Of a stretch of DNA of 64,000 nucleotides, positions 18,702-29,194 are shown piece by piece. The first letter of the stretch is position 1. Each line of letters opens with the position of its first letter. Source of the stretch: Symploca sp. SIO2E9. GTDB lineage: Bacteria; Cyanobacteriota; Cyanobacteriia; Cyanobacteriales; Coleofasciculaceae. The notes beneath the pieces were generated by a model. That model saw nothing but the letters and a program-made list of their open reading frames with translations, had not been told where the DNA came from and made no database searches. Where the stretch lies: the NCBI GenBank assembly GCA_010692645.1, contig JAAHGS010000013.1, positions 18,741-82,740 of the forward strand, in the 5' to 3' direction. The position numbers and the translations under genes were made by a program.

Positions 18702-19086
18702 GGGGCCTTAATGGTTTCGACGTGTTGGCGAAAGCTAACCCGTGATTCAGGTCGAGAGTGAGTCTTCTCTCGTAAATACCGGACTCAAAAAAACGTAACT
18801 GCGAACAACATCGTTCCTTTTGCTCGTAAGGCAGCTGCTGTTGCCTAAACACCTCTTACAGGTTCGAGCGTCTATAGTTTGACTCCGTTAAGGACTATAG
18901 ACCAAACCCCAACGGATGCTCTAGTAAGCTGTCTTTGGTAGGCTTATTAGATAAGAACACCACCAAAGCATCCTGTCATCCGGGATAATGGATGGTTCCC
19001 GCCCTGAGGATTAGAGGGGCTAAGCCTGTGAATGAGCGATAAGTTAATACCCAAGGCGGACACGGGTTCGATTCCCGTAGGCTCCA
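18702..19086 (+). ncRNA. ssrA: Transfer-messenger RNA (tmRNA)
   Basis: The 5' end GGGGCCTTAATGGTTTCGACG and the 3' T-arm GGGTTCGATTCCCG followed by AGGCTCCA are unmistakable. GGGGCCT pairs with AGGCTCC, with one G-U pair, to form the acceptor stem. The reading frame for the proteolysis tag gives ANNIVPFARKAAAVA followed by TAA. It is a one-piece tmRNA of about 385 nt and the CCA end is not fully encoded. With SmpB it rescues stalled ribosomes and tags the unfinished protein for degradation. Confidence 0.97.
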
Positions 19087-19115
19087 TTTATCATCTAAAT
19101 TGTGTGCAAATAAAG

Positions 19116-19150
19116 CCATCTCTTGCTTGAGGTAGGAGATGGTTTTGATT
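19116..19150 (+). terminator. ssrA terminator
   Basis: A seven-base stem CCATCTC/GAGATGG with a 13-base loop is followed directly by TTTTGATTTG, thirty bases after the end of tmRNA. This is a good intrinsic terminator. Confidence 0.75.
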
Positions 19151-19283
19151 TGTTTCAATTTAATCTTTTCCTAACCTCTTCACAAGAGAAGTTTGCAAGA
19201 GGTATAATGTATTTTAGTAAATTGATTGAAGTGCATAGACAGGGGAGCATATCAATTAAATTAAGCTAATAAGAGAAAGACAT

Positions 19284-20327
19284 ATGATATTCCAGCCTGA
19301 ATTTGGTAATGCTTTTATTGATTCCCCAAACATAGCAATATCTCCAGAAGGATTGCATTCTCTCCTTAACACGATAGAAGCTGAACTTCAGAGTAGTGAA
19401 GTTTATCGCCGTACAATGGCTGGTTTAGAAAATCTTTTGGAAGAGGCATTTGAAACAGGTCAACTCCTAGTTAAAGCGGTAGGAAGAGAAGCAGCACGGT
19501 TAACCTTACAGGAGTTAAGTACAAGATATAGTTTCATTCCCATAATTTCTGAGGAACTTGATAATAGTGATCAGGAGAATTTAGATGTTCCTGGAATAGC
19601 AGAAAATCACACAGCAACAATAGAATCAAACCCCCGTACTAATGGTAGTGCAAAAGTTAGTAATTCAGTTGAGATTAATTATTTGCCTAGTTCCGGTAGT
19701 AGAACAATAAGTGAAGTTAAAACTAAGAGAAAACTTGCTTACCAACAGGCAGATTCAAGAGTAACCTCAGAAAGGGAGATGATTCTACTTCAAATTGGTC
19801 AACAACTTCGCCAAATCCGCGACAATCGCTCGCTTTCTGTACAAGAACTTCATTGTCAAACCCTAGTGCCTGTTCATCAGATTCGGGCTTTAGAAGCTGG
19901 TAATATAGAACAGTTGCCAGAGGATGTTTATCTTCGTGGTTTTATCTGCAAGCTGGGTAAAGCTTTGGGTATCAATGGTGCTGAATTAGCCGCTTCCTTA
20001 CCAGAAAATGCTCAAGAGACACCTGTAGTTACCTCTTGGCTTCAAAAAACCTTAGCATTAAAATTGCAACTGGGGTCGGTTCATTTATATTTAGGCTATA
20101 CTGCCTTAATTGCAGGAGCTATCGGGGGACTAAGTTGGCTGTCAAATCCTAGGACACAAAATAATTCTGTTGAGCTTAATAATTCTTCTTATTCGTCAGT
20201 TTCTCCTCAAGCTGAACCAGGAGAATCTATCAGTAAGAGTAAGCCTAGCTTAGAATCTAGCAAGTCTGATCTCAACGCGGAAACAGACATTGCTACATCG
20301 GAAGCAATGAGATTTCCTCTCGAATAG
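19284..20327 (+). CDS. RodZ-like HTH membrane protein
   Basis: The 347 residues have an N-terminal acidic/helical region. A Cro/RodZ-type helix-turn-helix lies at ~170-240 (LLQIGQQLRQIRDNRSLSVQELHCQT ... IRALEAGNIEQLPEDVYLRGFICKLGKAL). One membrane helix lies near residues 264-286 and is followed by a short Ser-rich tail. The HTH plus GFIxxLGKALG pattern is characteristic of RodZ-like proteins that link MreB to the envelope. The long N-terminal domain (~170 residues) is not typical of RodZ, so the precise role is open. An AAGAGAAAGA stretch precedes the ATG. Confidence 0.72.
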   Translation: MIFQPEFGNAFIDSPNIAISPEGLHSLLNTIEAELQSSEVYRRTMAGLENLLEEAFETGQLLVKAVGREAARLTLQELSTRYSFIPIISEELDNSDQENLDVPGIAENHTATIESNPRTNGSAKVSNSVEINYLPSSGSRTISEVKTKRKLAYQQADSRVTSEREMILLQIGQQLRQIRDNRSLSVQELHCQTLVPVHQIRALEAGNIEQLPEDVYLRGFICKLGKALGINGAELAASLPENAQETPVVTSWLQKTLALKLQLGSVHLYLGYTALIAGAIGGLSWLSNPRTQNNSVELNNSSYSSVSPQAEPGESISKSKPSLESSKSDLNAETDIATSEAMRFPLE

Positions 20328-20393
20328 AAAAAATAATGCTATAAATAGTCTGACATTAAGTAATAAATGAACATAAGAAACTTCCTTACTTAT

Positions 20394-20500
20394 TATAGCA
20401 ACCGACATGTCGGTTAGGACATCGTATTTTGATTCAAAGGGAACAGGGAACAGGGAACAGGGAACAAGAAAGTGTCCTAACAGCTGTGGCGACTGCTATA
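20394..20500. mobile_element. TATAGCA-type miniature inverted-repeat element
   Basis: The 107-bp element starts TATAGCAACCGACA and ends TGTGGCGACTGCTATA. Both ends run inward to TTAGGACA, making imperfect terminal inverted repeats of about 28 bp. The core contains a GGGAACA tandem repeat. TA at both edges would fit a TA target duplication (inference). Confidence 0.55.
20439..20466. repeat. Heptanucleotide tandem repeat GGGAACA (x4)
   Basis: Four perfect 7-bp copies lie inside the small inverted-repeat element at 20394-20500. The class is the same as the TAATAAG repeats, but the unit differs. Confidence 0.9.
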
Positions 20501-20542
20501 CTTATTACTTATTACTTATTACTTATTACTTATTACTTATTA
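20501..20542. repeat. Heptanucleotide tandem repeat CTTATTA (x6)
   Basis: Six perfect copies directly abut the inverted-repeat element and precede the 3' end of cobJ. The unit is the reverse complement of the TAATAAG repeat found near larC and at 56486-56505. Confidence 0.92.
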
Positions 20543-20575
20543 CATAGAAAACCTTTAAGTAATCGAGATTAATAC

Positions 20576-22519
20576 TCAGCCCAAGTATCCCCGTGGGGTA
20601 ATCATCCAATCAGAATAGATATCAGTACTCTGATTGCCAATTAGTACAGTTGAGAGCATATCAATGGGTAGATTTAGAAATTTGTCAAGAGTCGTGAGAG
20701 TGACTTGTTCCTCCTCTCGATAGGCAGAGCGCACAATTGCCACAGGGGTATCAGGATTACGGTATTTAAGAAATATATTTTGAGCGATCGCAATTTGTTG
20801 GGTACGTTTACGCGATTGCGGATTATATAAAGCTGTGACAAAATCTGCCTGCGCTGCTGCTTCTAGACGTTTTTCTATCACTTGCCAGGGCGTCAATAGA
20901 TCACTTAAACTAATGGCGCAGAAATCGTGCATTAGGGGAGCACCAACGCGAGAAGCAGCAGCTTGCAGAGCGCTGATACCAGGAAACAACTGCACTTCTG
21001 GCTTTTTACCATCCCAACCAAGGTGGCGAAGTTCTTCAAGTACTAACCCTGCCATGCCATAAATACCGCAATCACCGGAGGAGATAACTGCCACAGATAA
21101 CCCCCACTCAGCTAGTTCAATTGCCCTTTGTGCCCTCTGACGTTCCTTAGTAATTGGTAACGCCTCGATAATTTGCCCTGGACGTCCCAAACCTGTGATT
21201 AGATCTATATAGAGGGAATAACCAATTACAGCATCAGCCTTAGTAACAGCAGTTTGGGCTGCTGGAGTCATTTGGTCAAGTCGCCCAGGGCCAGTACCAA
21301 CTAGAAACAATTGCCCACTGCGCCCAGTATATTCTAATTCAGACTGGGCGATCGCTACCGTTACTGCCCCTTGGTAATTGAGGATTTTGTCATTTCCCCC
21401 TTGCTCAGAAGTAGTTGAATTTGGGATTGGCGAGCGGAAAATTTGTTTAGATACCAAAAGAGTCTCAGATGAGGCTGCTACTAGAGCCGCAGCTTCAGCA
21501 ACACTGGGGGTTCCGACTTCTTTAGCAACAATTTGAGAAGGATTAGGTACACTTACAGAAGACAGAACTTCAGCTGGAAAAGTTTGCAAAGGCCAATTGC
21601 GCTCTCTACACAATTCCACCAAACCAACTTCATCAGCTTTCAGCTCAATGGTAGCAATTGCTGCAATGGCTGCGGTTGCTAGTTGATATTGCTGACAAGT
21701 CTGCTCAATCGCTGTTGCTAAGAGTTCTTTCGAGGTTCCACGCTCACATCCAATGCCTACCCATAATACCCTTGGATGCCACTGCACCTCTGGGATGAGC
21801 AATGGATTTTGAATATTATCTTGAAAATCCTTTACCCCTTCCCCTTTCCCCTTTTCTCCCTCCAGAGGGGTTTGGTGGGATTTGAGTTGAGAACTAATCC
21901 AAATTCTGGCTTTAGGGTCTCCAGATGCACTAAAATCAAAAGGATGCCCTTCCCGAAGATGGCTTTGCCACAAAATCGAACCAGCTTCTTGAATCACCTC
22001 TATGGACTCACCACGTGCTGCTGCAGCACTCACCCCTGTCCAATCGCCCTCGCCACGACACCAACCAAAGGGAACACCTAAGACATCAATACCTGGTATC
22101 CCTAAATCAGCAGCAGCTCCTGTTAAAATCGGTACTGCCCCCAATTGGTGAGCAACTAACTGTGCTAGCTGGTTAGCACCTCCTTGATGAGAGCTACACA
22201 AACTAATTACAAAACGCCCCCCCTGCTCTACAACCACTACTGCTGGATCAAAGGATTTATCCTCTAACAGAGGAGCAATTAACCGCACTACTGCCCCAGT
22301 TGCCAGACAGAAAACCAAAGCTCGATTTTGGAGCCACAGTGATGAAATATGGTCTTTCAGGGAACCCTTATAGAACTTAACCTGTTTGAATTTGAGGTTA
22401 TTAAGGGACTCTGGCACCCAAAGTGTTGCACCAGCAGTTTGACACAACGATTGTAGTTTTTGGGCAGCAACGGCAGTGGTAGCGATCGCTGCTATGGGTT
22501 GAAAATCATTGAAAAGCAA
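20576..22519 (-). CDS. cobJ: CbiG-CobJ fusion, cobalamin biosynthesis
   Basis: This fusion protein of 647 residues acts in the corrin pathway. Residues ~1-190 match the CbiG N-terminal domain (VFCLATGAVVRLIAPLL ... LCSSHQGGANQLAQLVAHQLGA), which opens the delta-lactone ring. Residues ~250-345 match the CbiG/CobE C-terminal domain (VGIGCERGTSKELLATAIEQTC). From ~395 the CobJ/CbiH methyltransferase begins (LFLVGTGPGRLDQMTPAAQTAVTKADAVIGYSLYID) with the SAM-binding ISSGDCGIYGMAG; it methylates C-17 and contracts the ring. The first possible start is a TTG, because a TAA lies two codons upstream. Such fusions are common in cyanobacteria. No other cob genes are adjacent. Confidence 0.93.
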   Translation of the reverse strand: MLFNDFQPIAAIATTAVAAQKLQSLCQTAGATLWVPESLNNLKFKQVKFYKGSLKDHISSLWLQNRALVFCLATGAVVRLIAPLLEDKSFDPAVVVVEQGGRFVISLCSSHQGGANQLAQLVAHQLGAVPILTGAAADLGIPGIDVLGVPFGWCRGEGDWTGVSAAAARGESIEVIQEAGSILWQSHLREGHPFDFSASGDPKARIWISSQLKSHQTPLEGEKGKGEGVKDFQDNIQNPLLIPEVQWHPRVLWVGIGCERGTSKELLATAIEQTCQQYQLATAAIAAIATIELKADEVGLVELCRERNWPLQTFPAEVLSSVSVPNPSQIVAKEVGTPSVAEAAALVAASSETLLVSKQIFRSPIPNSTTSEQGGNDKILNYQGAVTVAIAQSELEYTGRSGQLFLVGTGPGRLDQMTPAAQTAVTKADAVIGYSLYIDLITGLGRPGQIIEALPITKERQRAQRAIELAEWGLSVAVISSGDCGIYGMAGLVLEELRHLGWDGKKPEVQLFPGISALQAAASRVGAPLMHDFCAISLSDLLTPWQVIEKRLEAAAQADFVTALYNPQSRKRTQQIAIAQNIFLKYRNPDTPVAIVRSAYREEEQVTLTTLDKFLNLPIDMLSTVLIGNQSTDIYSDWMITPRGYLG

Positions 22520-22729
22520 AGTTCTTTATATCGTCAGGGAATGATTAGTGATGCCCTAGCCTCATAGTACTATTAGTGCTACAAAAAACTTACACAAAAC
22601 TGAACAAAGGTACTTAAACCTGCCGCTTTGACCTTTTGGAATATCCTAAATCAAAGGTTCAGATTTGTTAAGCTATGTTCAGGTTTTGGCAGGTTTTTCG
22701 CTATCTATTAGTAGCTCATAGCGAGTATA

Positions 22730-22960
22730 TCACTCAGATTTAGCCAGTTGCCGCAGAGATTTTTTCCATTCAGCTGCTTGCTGGCTGTTTGGATAAGTTC
22801 CAATCAGATCAATCAACTCCTGCTGAGCCTTGCGCTTCAGTTCAGCTTTAGTACGATTACCTAGCAGGCAAATTACTCTTGATATGCCCTCAGCTGTTCC
22901 TGGAATCTTAGGTGGTAAAGGACCGGTCTCAGAGGCAGATTTTCCTTTGGATTCCATCAC
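22730..22960 (-). CDS. Small protein of unknown function (76 aa)
   Basis: The N-terminal half is flexible (Ser/Gly/Pro-rich) and the C-terminal half helical and charged (ELKRKAQQELIDLIGTYPNSQQAAEWKKSLRQLAKSE), with TPR-like spacing. The start could be either of the two first methionines. I do not recognise the family. It is flanked by gaps of 200 and 300 bp and looks like an independent transcript. Confidence 0.55.
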   Translation of the reverse strand: MMESKGKSASETGPLPPKIPGTAEGISRVICLLGNRTKAELKRKAQQELIDLIGTYPNSQQAAEWKKSLRQLAKSE

Positions 22961-23035
22961 TATTTATCCCTTATCTATCCTATTTCTAGCTATTTAATCT
23001 TGATTTTAATACCAATTAACTACAATTAAATTACA

Positions 23036-23150
23036 CTATAGCACTGCGCGCTGGGAACTCTTAACAGGGAATGGAAAAGCTTATCAAACAAAGGTTTTAG
23101 CAATTGTTCTTTACCTGAATTTGTAAACATACCAGCGCCCACTGCTATAG
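23036..23150. mobile_element. CTATAGCA miniature inverted-repeat element, copy A
   Basis: The ends CTATAGCACTGCGCGCTGG and, reversed, CTATAGCAGTGGGCGCTGG match at 17 of 19 positions. The inner right arm carries TTTGTAAACATACCAGCGC, which is also present in the element at 63358. There is no coding capacity. Confidence 0.6.
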
Positions 23151-23211
23151 GTTACACAGTTGATCCTCTTCGTTGATCATTAATAGCGATGAACAATGAA
23201 CAATGAACAGC

Positions 23212-23243
23212 AAAACCCCACCCTTGGAGTAGGGCAGGGTTTG
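23212..23243 (-). terminator. ndhB terminator
   Basis: Read on the minus strand after ndhB, AAACCCTGCCCT pairs with AGGGTGGGGTTT around a six-base loop and continues into TTGCTGTTC. The stem is GC-rich with G-U pairs. Confidence 0.65.
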
Positions 23244-23258
23244 CTTTTGCGAGGTAAA

Positions 23259-24833
23259 TTAATCCTCTCGATACAAAGATAAATGCTGCTCTCCCACAAC
23301 AGAGCTAACTGTTTGCATCTCTACCAATTGCGATTCCAAGATCTGAGTTTTGGCAACAGAATCATTCGCCAGTGTAAATAGCGGGTTAGACAGAATTCCT
23401 ACCACAGAAGTAGCAAATACTGACAGCACTAAACCCACTTGCAGGGGACGCATACCAGGAAGACTCCAGCTAATTTCTGGATAATTTTTCACGGAGTCAG
23501 ACATTTCCTGGGGTTCTTTAACCACCATCATCTTGACCACGCGGATGTAGTAGTAAATCGAGACCACACTGGTAATTAGACCTAGCAGTACTAAACCATA
23601 CAATCCAGCTTGCCAACCTGCCCAAAACAGGTAAATTTTACCGAAAAACCCTGCCAGAGGTGGAATCCCTCCCAAGGATAGTAAACAAAGACTTAAGCCT
23701 AAAGTCACTAGTGGGTCTTTGTGATATAATCCTGCGTACTCACTAATCTGGTCAGTGCCAGTGCGTAAGGTGAAAAGAATCACGCAGATAAAGCCACCCA
23801 AGTTCATGAATAAATAAACCAGCAAGTAAAAAATCATGCTGGAGTAACCGGCATTAGTACCGGCAATTAGACCAATCATCACGAATCCAGCCTGAGCAAT
23901 GGAAGAATAGGCTAGCAAACGCTTCATGCTGGTTTGGGTGAGGGCAACTACATTCCCTAAGACCATGCTCAACACCGCTAGAGCAGTAAAGATTAAGTGC
24001 CATTCTTGGCTGACTACAGAGAAAACAGTACTTAGTAAGCGAATAGCTAGGGCAAAACCAGCTGCTTTGGAACCAACCGAGAGAAAAGCCACCACGGGAG
24101 TAGGAGAACCCTCGTAGACATCAGGGGTCCATTGGTGGAAGGGAACTGCCGAGATTTTAAAAGCAACGCCAGCGATCGCAAATACTAGAGCAATCAAAAT
24201 TCCTAGAGATTGACCAGATTCTAAATCAGCAATGCCCTGTGCAATCGCGATTAAGTTCGTCTCTCCTCCAGACAAACCGTACAGCAAAGAAACGCCATAC
24301 AGGAAGACTGCAGAACTTGCCGCTCCAATCAGCAAATATTTCAAAGCTGCCTCATTGGAACGGGGATCACGCTTCATATAGCCCGTGATCATATAGGAAG
24401 AAATACTTAAGGTTTCCAGGGAGACAAAAATTGTCACCAACTCCTGGGCCCCAGAAAGAAACATTCCTCCCAAGGTAGCACTCAACAAAATTCCAATAAA
24501 TTCTGTCAATGATGTACCAGACTGCTGCACGTAAGAGATCGACATCATAATCGTTACAGCAGCCGACAGAGCAATGATGCCCCGGAAAGCCACACTCAGG
24601 GTATCACCATTGAATCCTCCAAGAAAGGCAATAGGATTAGCAACATCCCATTGGTAGTACAGGGCAAATATAGAAATTAATAAACCCCCAATTGCGACAT
24701 AAGGAACTACTTTGGCAGCACTCCTGCCAGCAATTAGGTCAATCACTAAAACCAGCAAGAGGGTAATAACAACAATCCCCTCCGGCAAAATCACCCCAGC
24801 ATTCAGCTGGGCAGCAAGACTGGCAAAATCCAT
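23259..24833 (-). CDS. ndhB: NAD(P)H-quinone oxidoreductase subunit 2
   Basis: The 524 residues contain about fourteen membrane helices and the proton-pumping-subunit signature of NuoN/NdhB. Signature stretches are [85 protein letters not shown] and [16 protein letters not shown]. Cyanobacterial NDH-1 is a thylakoid ferredoxin-plastoquinone reductase serving respiration, cyclic electron flow and CO2 uptake. Length is normal for the family. The gene is monocistronic, as is common for ndhB, and followed by a good terminator. Confidence 0.97.
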   Translation of the reverse strand: MDFASLAAQLNAGVILPEGIVVITLLLVLVIDLIAGRSAAKVVPYVAIGGLLISIFALYYQWDVANPIAFLGGFNGDTLSVAFRGIIALSAAVTIMMSISYVQQSGTSLTEFIGILLSATLGGMFLSGAQELVTIFVSLETLSISSYMITGYMKRDPRSNEAALKYLLIGAASSAVFLYGVSLLYGLSGGETNLIAIAQGIADLESGQSLGILIALVFAIAGVAFKISAVPFHQWTPDVYEGSPTPVVAFLSVGSKAAGFALAIRLLSTVFSVVSQEWHLIFTALAVLSMVLGNVVALTQTSMKRLLAYSSIAQAGFVMIGLIAGTNAGYSSMIFYLLVYLFMNLGGFICVILFTLRTGTDQISEYAGLYHKDPLVTLGLSLCLLSLGGIPPLAGFFGKIYLFWAGWQAGLYGLVLLGLITSVVSIYYYIRVVKMMVVKEPQEMSDSVKNYPEISWSLPGMRPLQVGLVLSVFATSVVGILSNPLFTLANDSVAKTQILESQLVEMQTVSSVVGEQHLSLYRED

Positions 24834-25582
24834 AGTTTTTACGTTTATGGTCTATGGTTATTTGAGATCCTCCCCGTACTAAAAGGCGCGGGGATTCCCA
24901 TCTATATCAAACAGCGACATTGGTTTGAATTAGAGGGTAAGTTGACGCTTCCTTGGATGCTGCTAACTTTTACGATAGTCTTACGCTTCGGAACCGTCCG
25001 TTTAAAGTCTCAGGCTGCCCGCCCGCGACTTTAAGAATTATATACTCGCCCAGAACAGAGCCACCCTTCTAGGGCAGAGCTTGAAACCCATTTTTTGGGG
25101 TTAACTCCGAGATTAACTTTTTTATCATATCGGTGATGGCAACTCCTTGTGTAGCCAATTGCACCTAATTAATTTCCAGTTAAAATTTTCACTCAAGACC
25201 CGATTTCGCCATGACTCTGGCAAAATCGGGAAAAGTTAGACTCACTTGAGCAAATCAGATATAAGGGAAACTAGGAGACTTCATTGATTGGGTAACATAG
25301 GTGAGGCGAAAACTCTAAAACCCTTACTTGGATTTACTTCCAGAAACCTTAACTTGGTTCTTCTCACTGCCAATCTTTGCACAATGTGGGGGAGGTAAAG
25401 TTAGCTTAGTATCAACAAAGGTAGATCCTGCCTTCCCTCACTAAGGAACTCGCCAGGTGAAGTCTACCCCCTAATATTAGGTGTTTGGTAAATTGCCCAT
25501 TGACACTACCGAACTTACTTGAAATCTTGCAAAAGTTACTTGGATTAAACTATCCAGCTTAGCTGCTACTTCTGAAACTCCT
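24834..25582. other. ndhB-topA intergenic region
   Basis: This 749-bp divergent gap holds an IS200/IS605-like relic (24862-25100) and presumably the promoters of ndhB and topA. The remainder shows no convincing gene or structured RNA. Confidence 0.5.
24862..25100 (-). mobile_element. IS200/IS605-like end-to-end relic without genes
   Basis: The left edge carries CCTCCCCG ... CGGGGATTCCC, the imperfect hairpin typical of the right end of cyanobacterial IS200/IS605 elements read on the minus strand. The other edge has GCTTGAAACCCATTTTTT, matching the corresponding edge of the relic at 33513-33890. No transposase or TnpB frame remains between them. Confidence 0.45.
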
Positions 25583-28237
25583 ATGACAACCCTCGTCATC
25601 GTCGAATCTCCCACCAAAGCACGTACCATTCGGAACTACTTGCCCTCTCACTACCGTGTAGAGGCTTCGATGGGACATGTTCGCGATCTACCTCAGTCCG
25701 CCACTGAAATTCCAGCATCCCTAAAAGATGAAAAATGGGCGCAGCTAGGGGTGAATGTGGAGTCGAACTTTGAACCCTTGTACGTAGTTCCCAAAGCGAA
25801 AAAGAAAGTGGTTCAGCAGCTCAAAGAAGCTCTTAAAGAAGCTGATGAGCTAGTTCTCGCCACAGACGAAGACCGCGAAGGGGAAAGCATTAGTTGGCAT
25901 TTATTGCAACTGCTCAAGCCGAAAGTTCCCACCAAGCGGATGGTGTTTCATGAGATTACGAAAGAAGCTATTCAAAAAGCGCTGCGAAACTGCCGTAGTA
26001 TTCACGAGCCACTGGTACAGGCACAGGAAACGCGGCGAATTTTAGACCGACTCGTGGGTTATACGCTTTCCCCCTTGCTGTGGAAAAAAATTGCCTTTGG
26101 CTTATCAGCTGGGCGAGTACAGTCGGTTGCTGTCAGATTGTTGGTTAACAAAGAACGTCAGCGACGAGCTTTCCGCCAGGGTAGCTACTGGGACCTCAAA
26201 GCCCTCTTAGAGCAAGAGAAAAGCCCTTTTGACGCCAAACTAGTTACTTTGGCAGGTACTAAAGTCGCTACAGGCAGCGATTTCGACCCTAACACTGGTC
26301 AAATTATTGAAGGTCGTAATGTCAGGTTACTCAATGAAACTGAAGCTAGAGAACTTAGAGAAAGGCTTCTAGACAAAACTTGGACAGTTACTGAGCTCGA
26401 GGAACGACCAGTTACTCGTAAGCCTTCTGCACCCTTTACAACCTCGACTCTACAACAGGAAGCGAACCGAAAACTGCGCTTGGGTGCTCGGGAGACGATG
26501 CGGATAGCTCAAAACCTTTATGAGCAAGGTTTTATTACCTACATGCGGACAGACTCAGTGCATTTGTCAGAACAAGCAATTGCGGCGGCGCGCAGCTGCG
26601 TTGAGGAAAAATACGGGACCCAATACCTAAGTCCCAAACCCCGCCAGTACAATACTAAAAGCAAGGGTGCTCAAGAGGCCCACGAAGCAATTCGCCCCGC
26701 CGGCAGCACTTTCCGCACGCCTAAGCAGACTGGTTTGGCAGCTCAAGAATTGGCTCTCTATGACTTGATTTGGAAGCGTACTGTTGCCTCACAAATGGCA
26801 GACTCACAGCAAACCATGATCGCTGTTGGGCTGCAAGTGGAAGAGGCTGGTTTTCGCTCTACTGGTAAACGCATTGACTTTCCTGGTTTCTTGCGTGCCT
26901 ATGTCGAAGGTTCTGATGACCCAGATGCAGCTCTAGAAGACCAAGAAGTAATTTTACCCCCCCTGAAGGTAGGGGATCACCCCAACTGCAAAGAACTCGA
27001 AGCAGTGGGGCACGAAACTCAACCCCCAGCACGCTATACGGAAGCCTCTTTGGTCAAAACCCTTGAAAGTGAGGGCATTGGGCGTCCTAGTACCTACGCC
27101 AGCATCATTGGCACAATTATTGATCGAGGCTATGTTCAGCCTAACGGCAATGCTTTGGTTCCCACTTTCACTGCTTTTGCAGTTACAGGTCTTTTGGAGC
27201 AATATTTTCCCAATCTAGTTGATAATAGCTTCACCTCGAAGATGGAGCAAACCCTTGATGAAATTTCTACTGGTGAAGCTAAGTCGCTTCCTTATTTACA
27301 GAAATTTTATCTAGGAGAACAGGGACTAGAGACTCAGGTTAAAGAACAAGAGGGTTTAATTGACCCCAATCAAGCCCGTACTGTTGAACTAGATAACCTG
27401 GATGCTAAGGTTCGTATTGGTCGCTATGGTCCCTACATTGAAACTGAAAATGGCGACGGGCGTGTCTCTGCCTCAATTCCCAAAGACCTAACACCAGCTG
27501 AATTAGATCCAGAGCAAGTAGAAACTTTACTGCGGCAAAAAACTGAAGGACCTGAGAAACTAGGACTTCATCCAGAAACAGGTGAGCCGATTTATATCAT
27601 GGTGGGTAGTTATGGTCCTTATGTGCAGTTAGGTGAGGCCTCAGAGGATAATAAAAAACCCAAACGAGCTTCTCTAACTAAGGGTCTCAATGTAGAGAAT
27701 ATAACTTTGGAGATAGCAGTTGGCTTGTTGTCTCTGCCCCGTGAGCTAGGTCTCCATCCAGCCACAGGCTGTAAGATCCAAGCAGGATTGGGCAGATTTG
27801 GTCCCTATATAGTTCACAACCAAGGTAAGGAAGGGAAAGATTACCGTTCCCTCAAAGCTGGTGACGACGTTTTGACAATTACTCTCGAACGCGCTTTGGA
27901 ACTATTGGCACAACCAAAGAAAACGCGGGGCAGTAGTCGTAGCCAAACCAAGACTCCCTTAAAGGAATTGGGTTCTCATCCTGATAATGAGGAGCCAGTA
28001 AATATCTATGACGGTCCCTATGGTCCCTATGTCAAACACGGCAAAACTAATGCCTCTCTTCCTGAGGGCAAGCAGGTGGAGGATATTACTTTAGAAATAG
28101 CGCTGGAGCTTTTAGCTGCTAAAGAAGCTACGAAGAAATCTAGCTCGAAGTCTAGAAAGTCAACTACTTCGAGTAAGAGTAAAACTTCCTCAACTACTAA
28201 GAAGACAACTGCTAAAAAAAGTACCAAAACCAAATAA
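25583..28237 (+). CDS. topA: DNA topoisomerase I
   Basis: The 884-residue type IA topoisomerase starts with the TOPRIM domain ([35 protein letters not shown]). The catalytic tyrosine lies in [14 protein letters not shown], and the [20 protein letters not shown] and [21 protein letters not shown] motifs are intact. The C-terminal third holds three to four repeats of the TOPRIM-associated type found in cyanobacterial TopA ([45 protein letters not shown]) instead of zinc fingers. A Lys/Ser/Thr-rich tail ends the protein. It relaxes negative supercoils. Confidence 0.97.
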   Translation: MTTLVIVESPTKARTIRNYLPSHYRVEASMGHVRDLPQSATEIPASLKDEKWAQLGVNVESNFEPLYVVPKAKKKVVQQLKEALKEADELVLATDEDREGESISWHLLQLLKPKVPTKRMVFHEITKEAIQKALRNCRSIHEPLVQAQETRRILDRLVGYTLSPLLWKKIAFGLSAGRVQSVAVRLLVNKERQRRAFRQGSYWDLKALLEQEKSPFDAKLVTLAGTKVATGSDFDPNTGQIIEGRNVRLLNETEARELRERLLDKTWTVTELEERPVTRKPSAPFTTSTLQQEANRKLRLGARETMRIAQNLYEQGFITYMRTDSVHLSEQAIAAARSCVEEKYGTQYLSPKPRQYNTKSKGAQEAHEAIRPAGSTFRTPKQTGLAAQELALYDLIWKRTVASQMADSQQTMIAVGLQVEEAGFRSTGKRIDFPGFLRAYVEGSDDPDAALEDQEVILPPLKVGDHPNCKELEAVGHETQPPARYTEASLVKTLESEGIGRPSTYASIIGTIIDRGYVQPNGNALVPTFTAFAVTGLLEQYFPNLVDNSFTSKMEQTLDEISTGEAKSLPYLQKFYLGEQGLETQVKEQEGLIDPNQARTVELDNLDAKVRIGRYGPYIETENGDGRVSASIPKDLTPAELDPEQVETLLRQKTEGPEKLGLHPETGEPIYIMVGSYGPYVQLGEASEDNKKPKRASLTKGLNVENITLEIAVGLLSLPRELGLHPATGCKIQAGLGRFGPYIVHNQGKEGKDYRSLKAGDDVLTITLERALELLAQPKKTRGSSRSQTKTPLKELGSHPDNEEPVNIYDGPYGPYVKHGKTNASLPEGKQVEDITLEIALELLAAKEATKKSSSKSRKSTTSSKSKTSSTTKKTTAKKSTKTK

Positions 28238-28269
28238 GGGTGAACAGAGTTACTCAGTTAGGAGAGGCA

Positions 28270-28292
28270 AGGGGAGAGAGTTTCTCTCCCCT
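28270..28292 (+). terminator. Hairpin after topA
   Basis: A perfect ten-base stem, AGGGGAGAGA/TCTCTCCCCT, with a three-base loop lies 33 bp after the topA stop. It lacks a T-run (AATTGAGG follows), so termination there is uncertain. Confidence 0.45.
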
Positions 28293-28314
28293 AATTGAGG
28301 AACTCCAAGAGATC

Positions 28315-28904
28315 TAGGACTTACGCATTGACAAGTTGATTTAAGTGTGTATTCTTTCTCCCTCAGTCGCGGATTGTTCTCTCAAGAATTGCTACAAGCC
28401 AATCACCGCCTACTCTCACAGTGAGTACCACTACCTTGATCACCTCTCCAGCGGTAAAATTACTCTACGACTAACTAACTCTGGAGCATAAAAGATCAGA
28501 ACCATCCATTGGGGTATTGAATGTTACCACCGAGCAATTAAACAGCTTTGTGGCATCAAACAGTTTGTGGTGAGAACAACTGAAGCGATTGTTACCCATT
28601 TTTGGTGTTCTTTGAGAGCCTTTACTCAATTAGAGTTGATGAGAGCTTCTGAATTAATTGAAAATTGGTATCAACCACAAAGAGAACTCTCGCTGAAAAT
28701 AGCTCGTGATTTTATCTTATTTCATCTTGAGCAAAAGCTGGGATTAGCTGCTAATACTTAATATTTTATTAATTAGTTCTTCCTATTTTTACTTCCTTGA
28801 TGGTCTTTGAAGTTAAGGGCAAGCGCTATGTCGAATAGAGCGGGGTTAAACATCTTCTAACCACCTACGCATATTTTGACTTTTCTGTCAATGCGTAAGT
28901 CCTA
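28315..28904 (+). mobile_element. Deleted insertion sequence with 5-bp target duplication
   Basis: Terminal inverted repeats TAGGACTTACGCATTGACA and TGTCAATGCGTAAGTCCTA are perfect over 19 bp and are flanked by the direct repeat AGATC on both sides. The 590-bp interior is too short for a full transposase and carries stop codons. Its last part encodes the C-terminus of a DDE transposase. It is therefore an internally deleted, non-autonomous copy. Confidence 0.85.
28500..28761 (+). pseudogene. Transposase C-terminal fragment
   Basis: The frame reads WGIECYHRAIKQLCGIKQF, then LRAFTQLELMRASELIENWYQPQRELSLKIARDF. This is the tail of a DDE transposase of IS4/IS701-like type, with the last catalytic Glu in the WGIECYHR motif. 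The N-terminal part with the two catalytic aspartates is missing, so it cannot be active. The intact family cannot be fixed from the tail alone. Confidence 0.7.
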
Positions 28905-29080
28905 AGATCAATTATGTGTACGTTGAGGGACGGTAAGACTACTGATGAAACTGCTAAAGTTGTAAAGTGATTAGCATTGCCCCCAAGTGATGTGATGTAA
29001 ATAGGGGTAGATAATGGGGCAAGATAACCGGACGCTCGATTCAGATGGATTTGGTATGATATCCTGGCATAAGTAAGATT

Positions 29081-29194
29081 ATCGGTTCCAACGAGGAGCA
29101 GCCGTTGGAGGAAAGGGGGAAAGTTCGGTGTAAATCCGGCGCTGTCCCGCAGCTGTGATGAGATGAATGTCTCTGAGTCAGAATGCCCGCCGAT
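29081..29194 (+). promoter_or_regulatory. Cobalamin riboswitch
   Basis: The conserved core is clear: GGAAAGGGGGAAAGTTCGGTG, then TAAATCCGGCGCTGTCCCGC, then AGCTGTGATGAG, and a B12-box region AGTCAGAATGCCCGCC. ATCGG at the 5' edge pairs with CCGAT at the 3' edge, closing the P1 stem. It lies upstream of a TonB-dependent receptor and two further genes and should lower their expression when cobalamin is plentiful. The start codon is still about 590 nt away. Confidence 0.92.

Noticed and set aside
22610-22700. Inverted repeat AACCTGCC/GGCAGGTT with T-run
   Set aside because: The arms are over 60 bases apart and the interior is unstructured by eye. Too weak for a terminator or RNA call.
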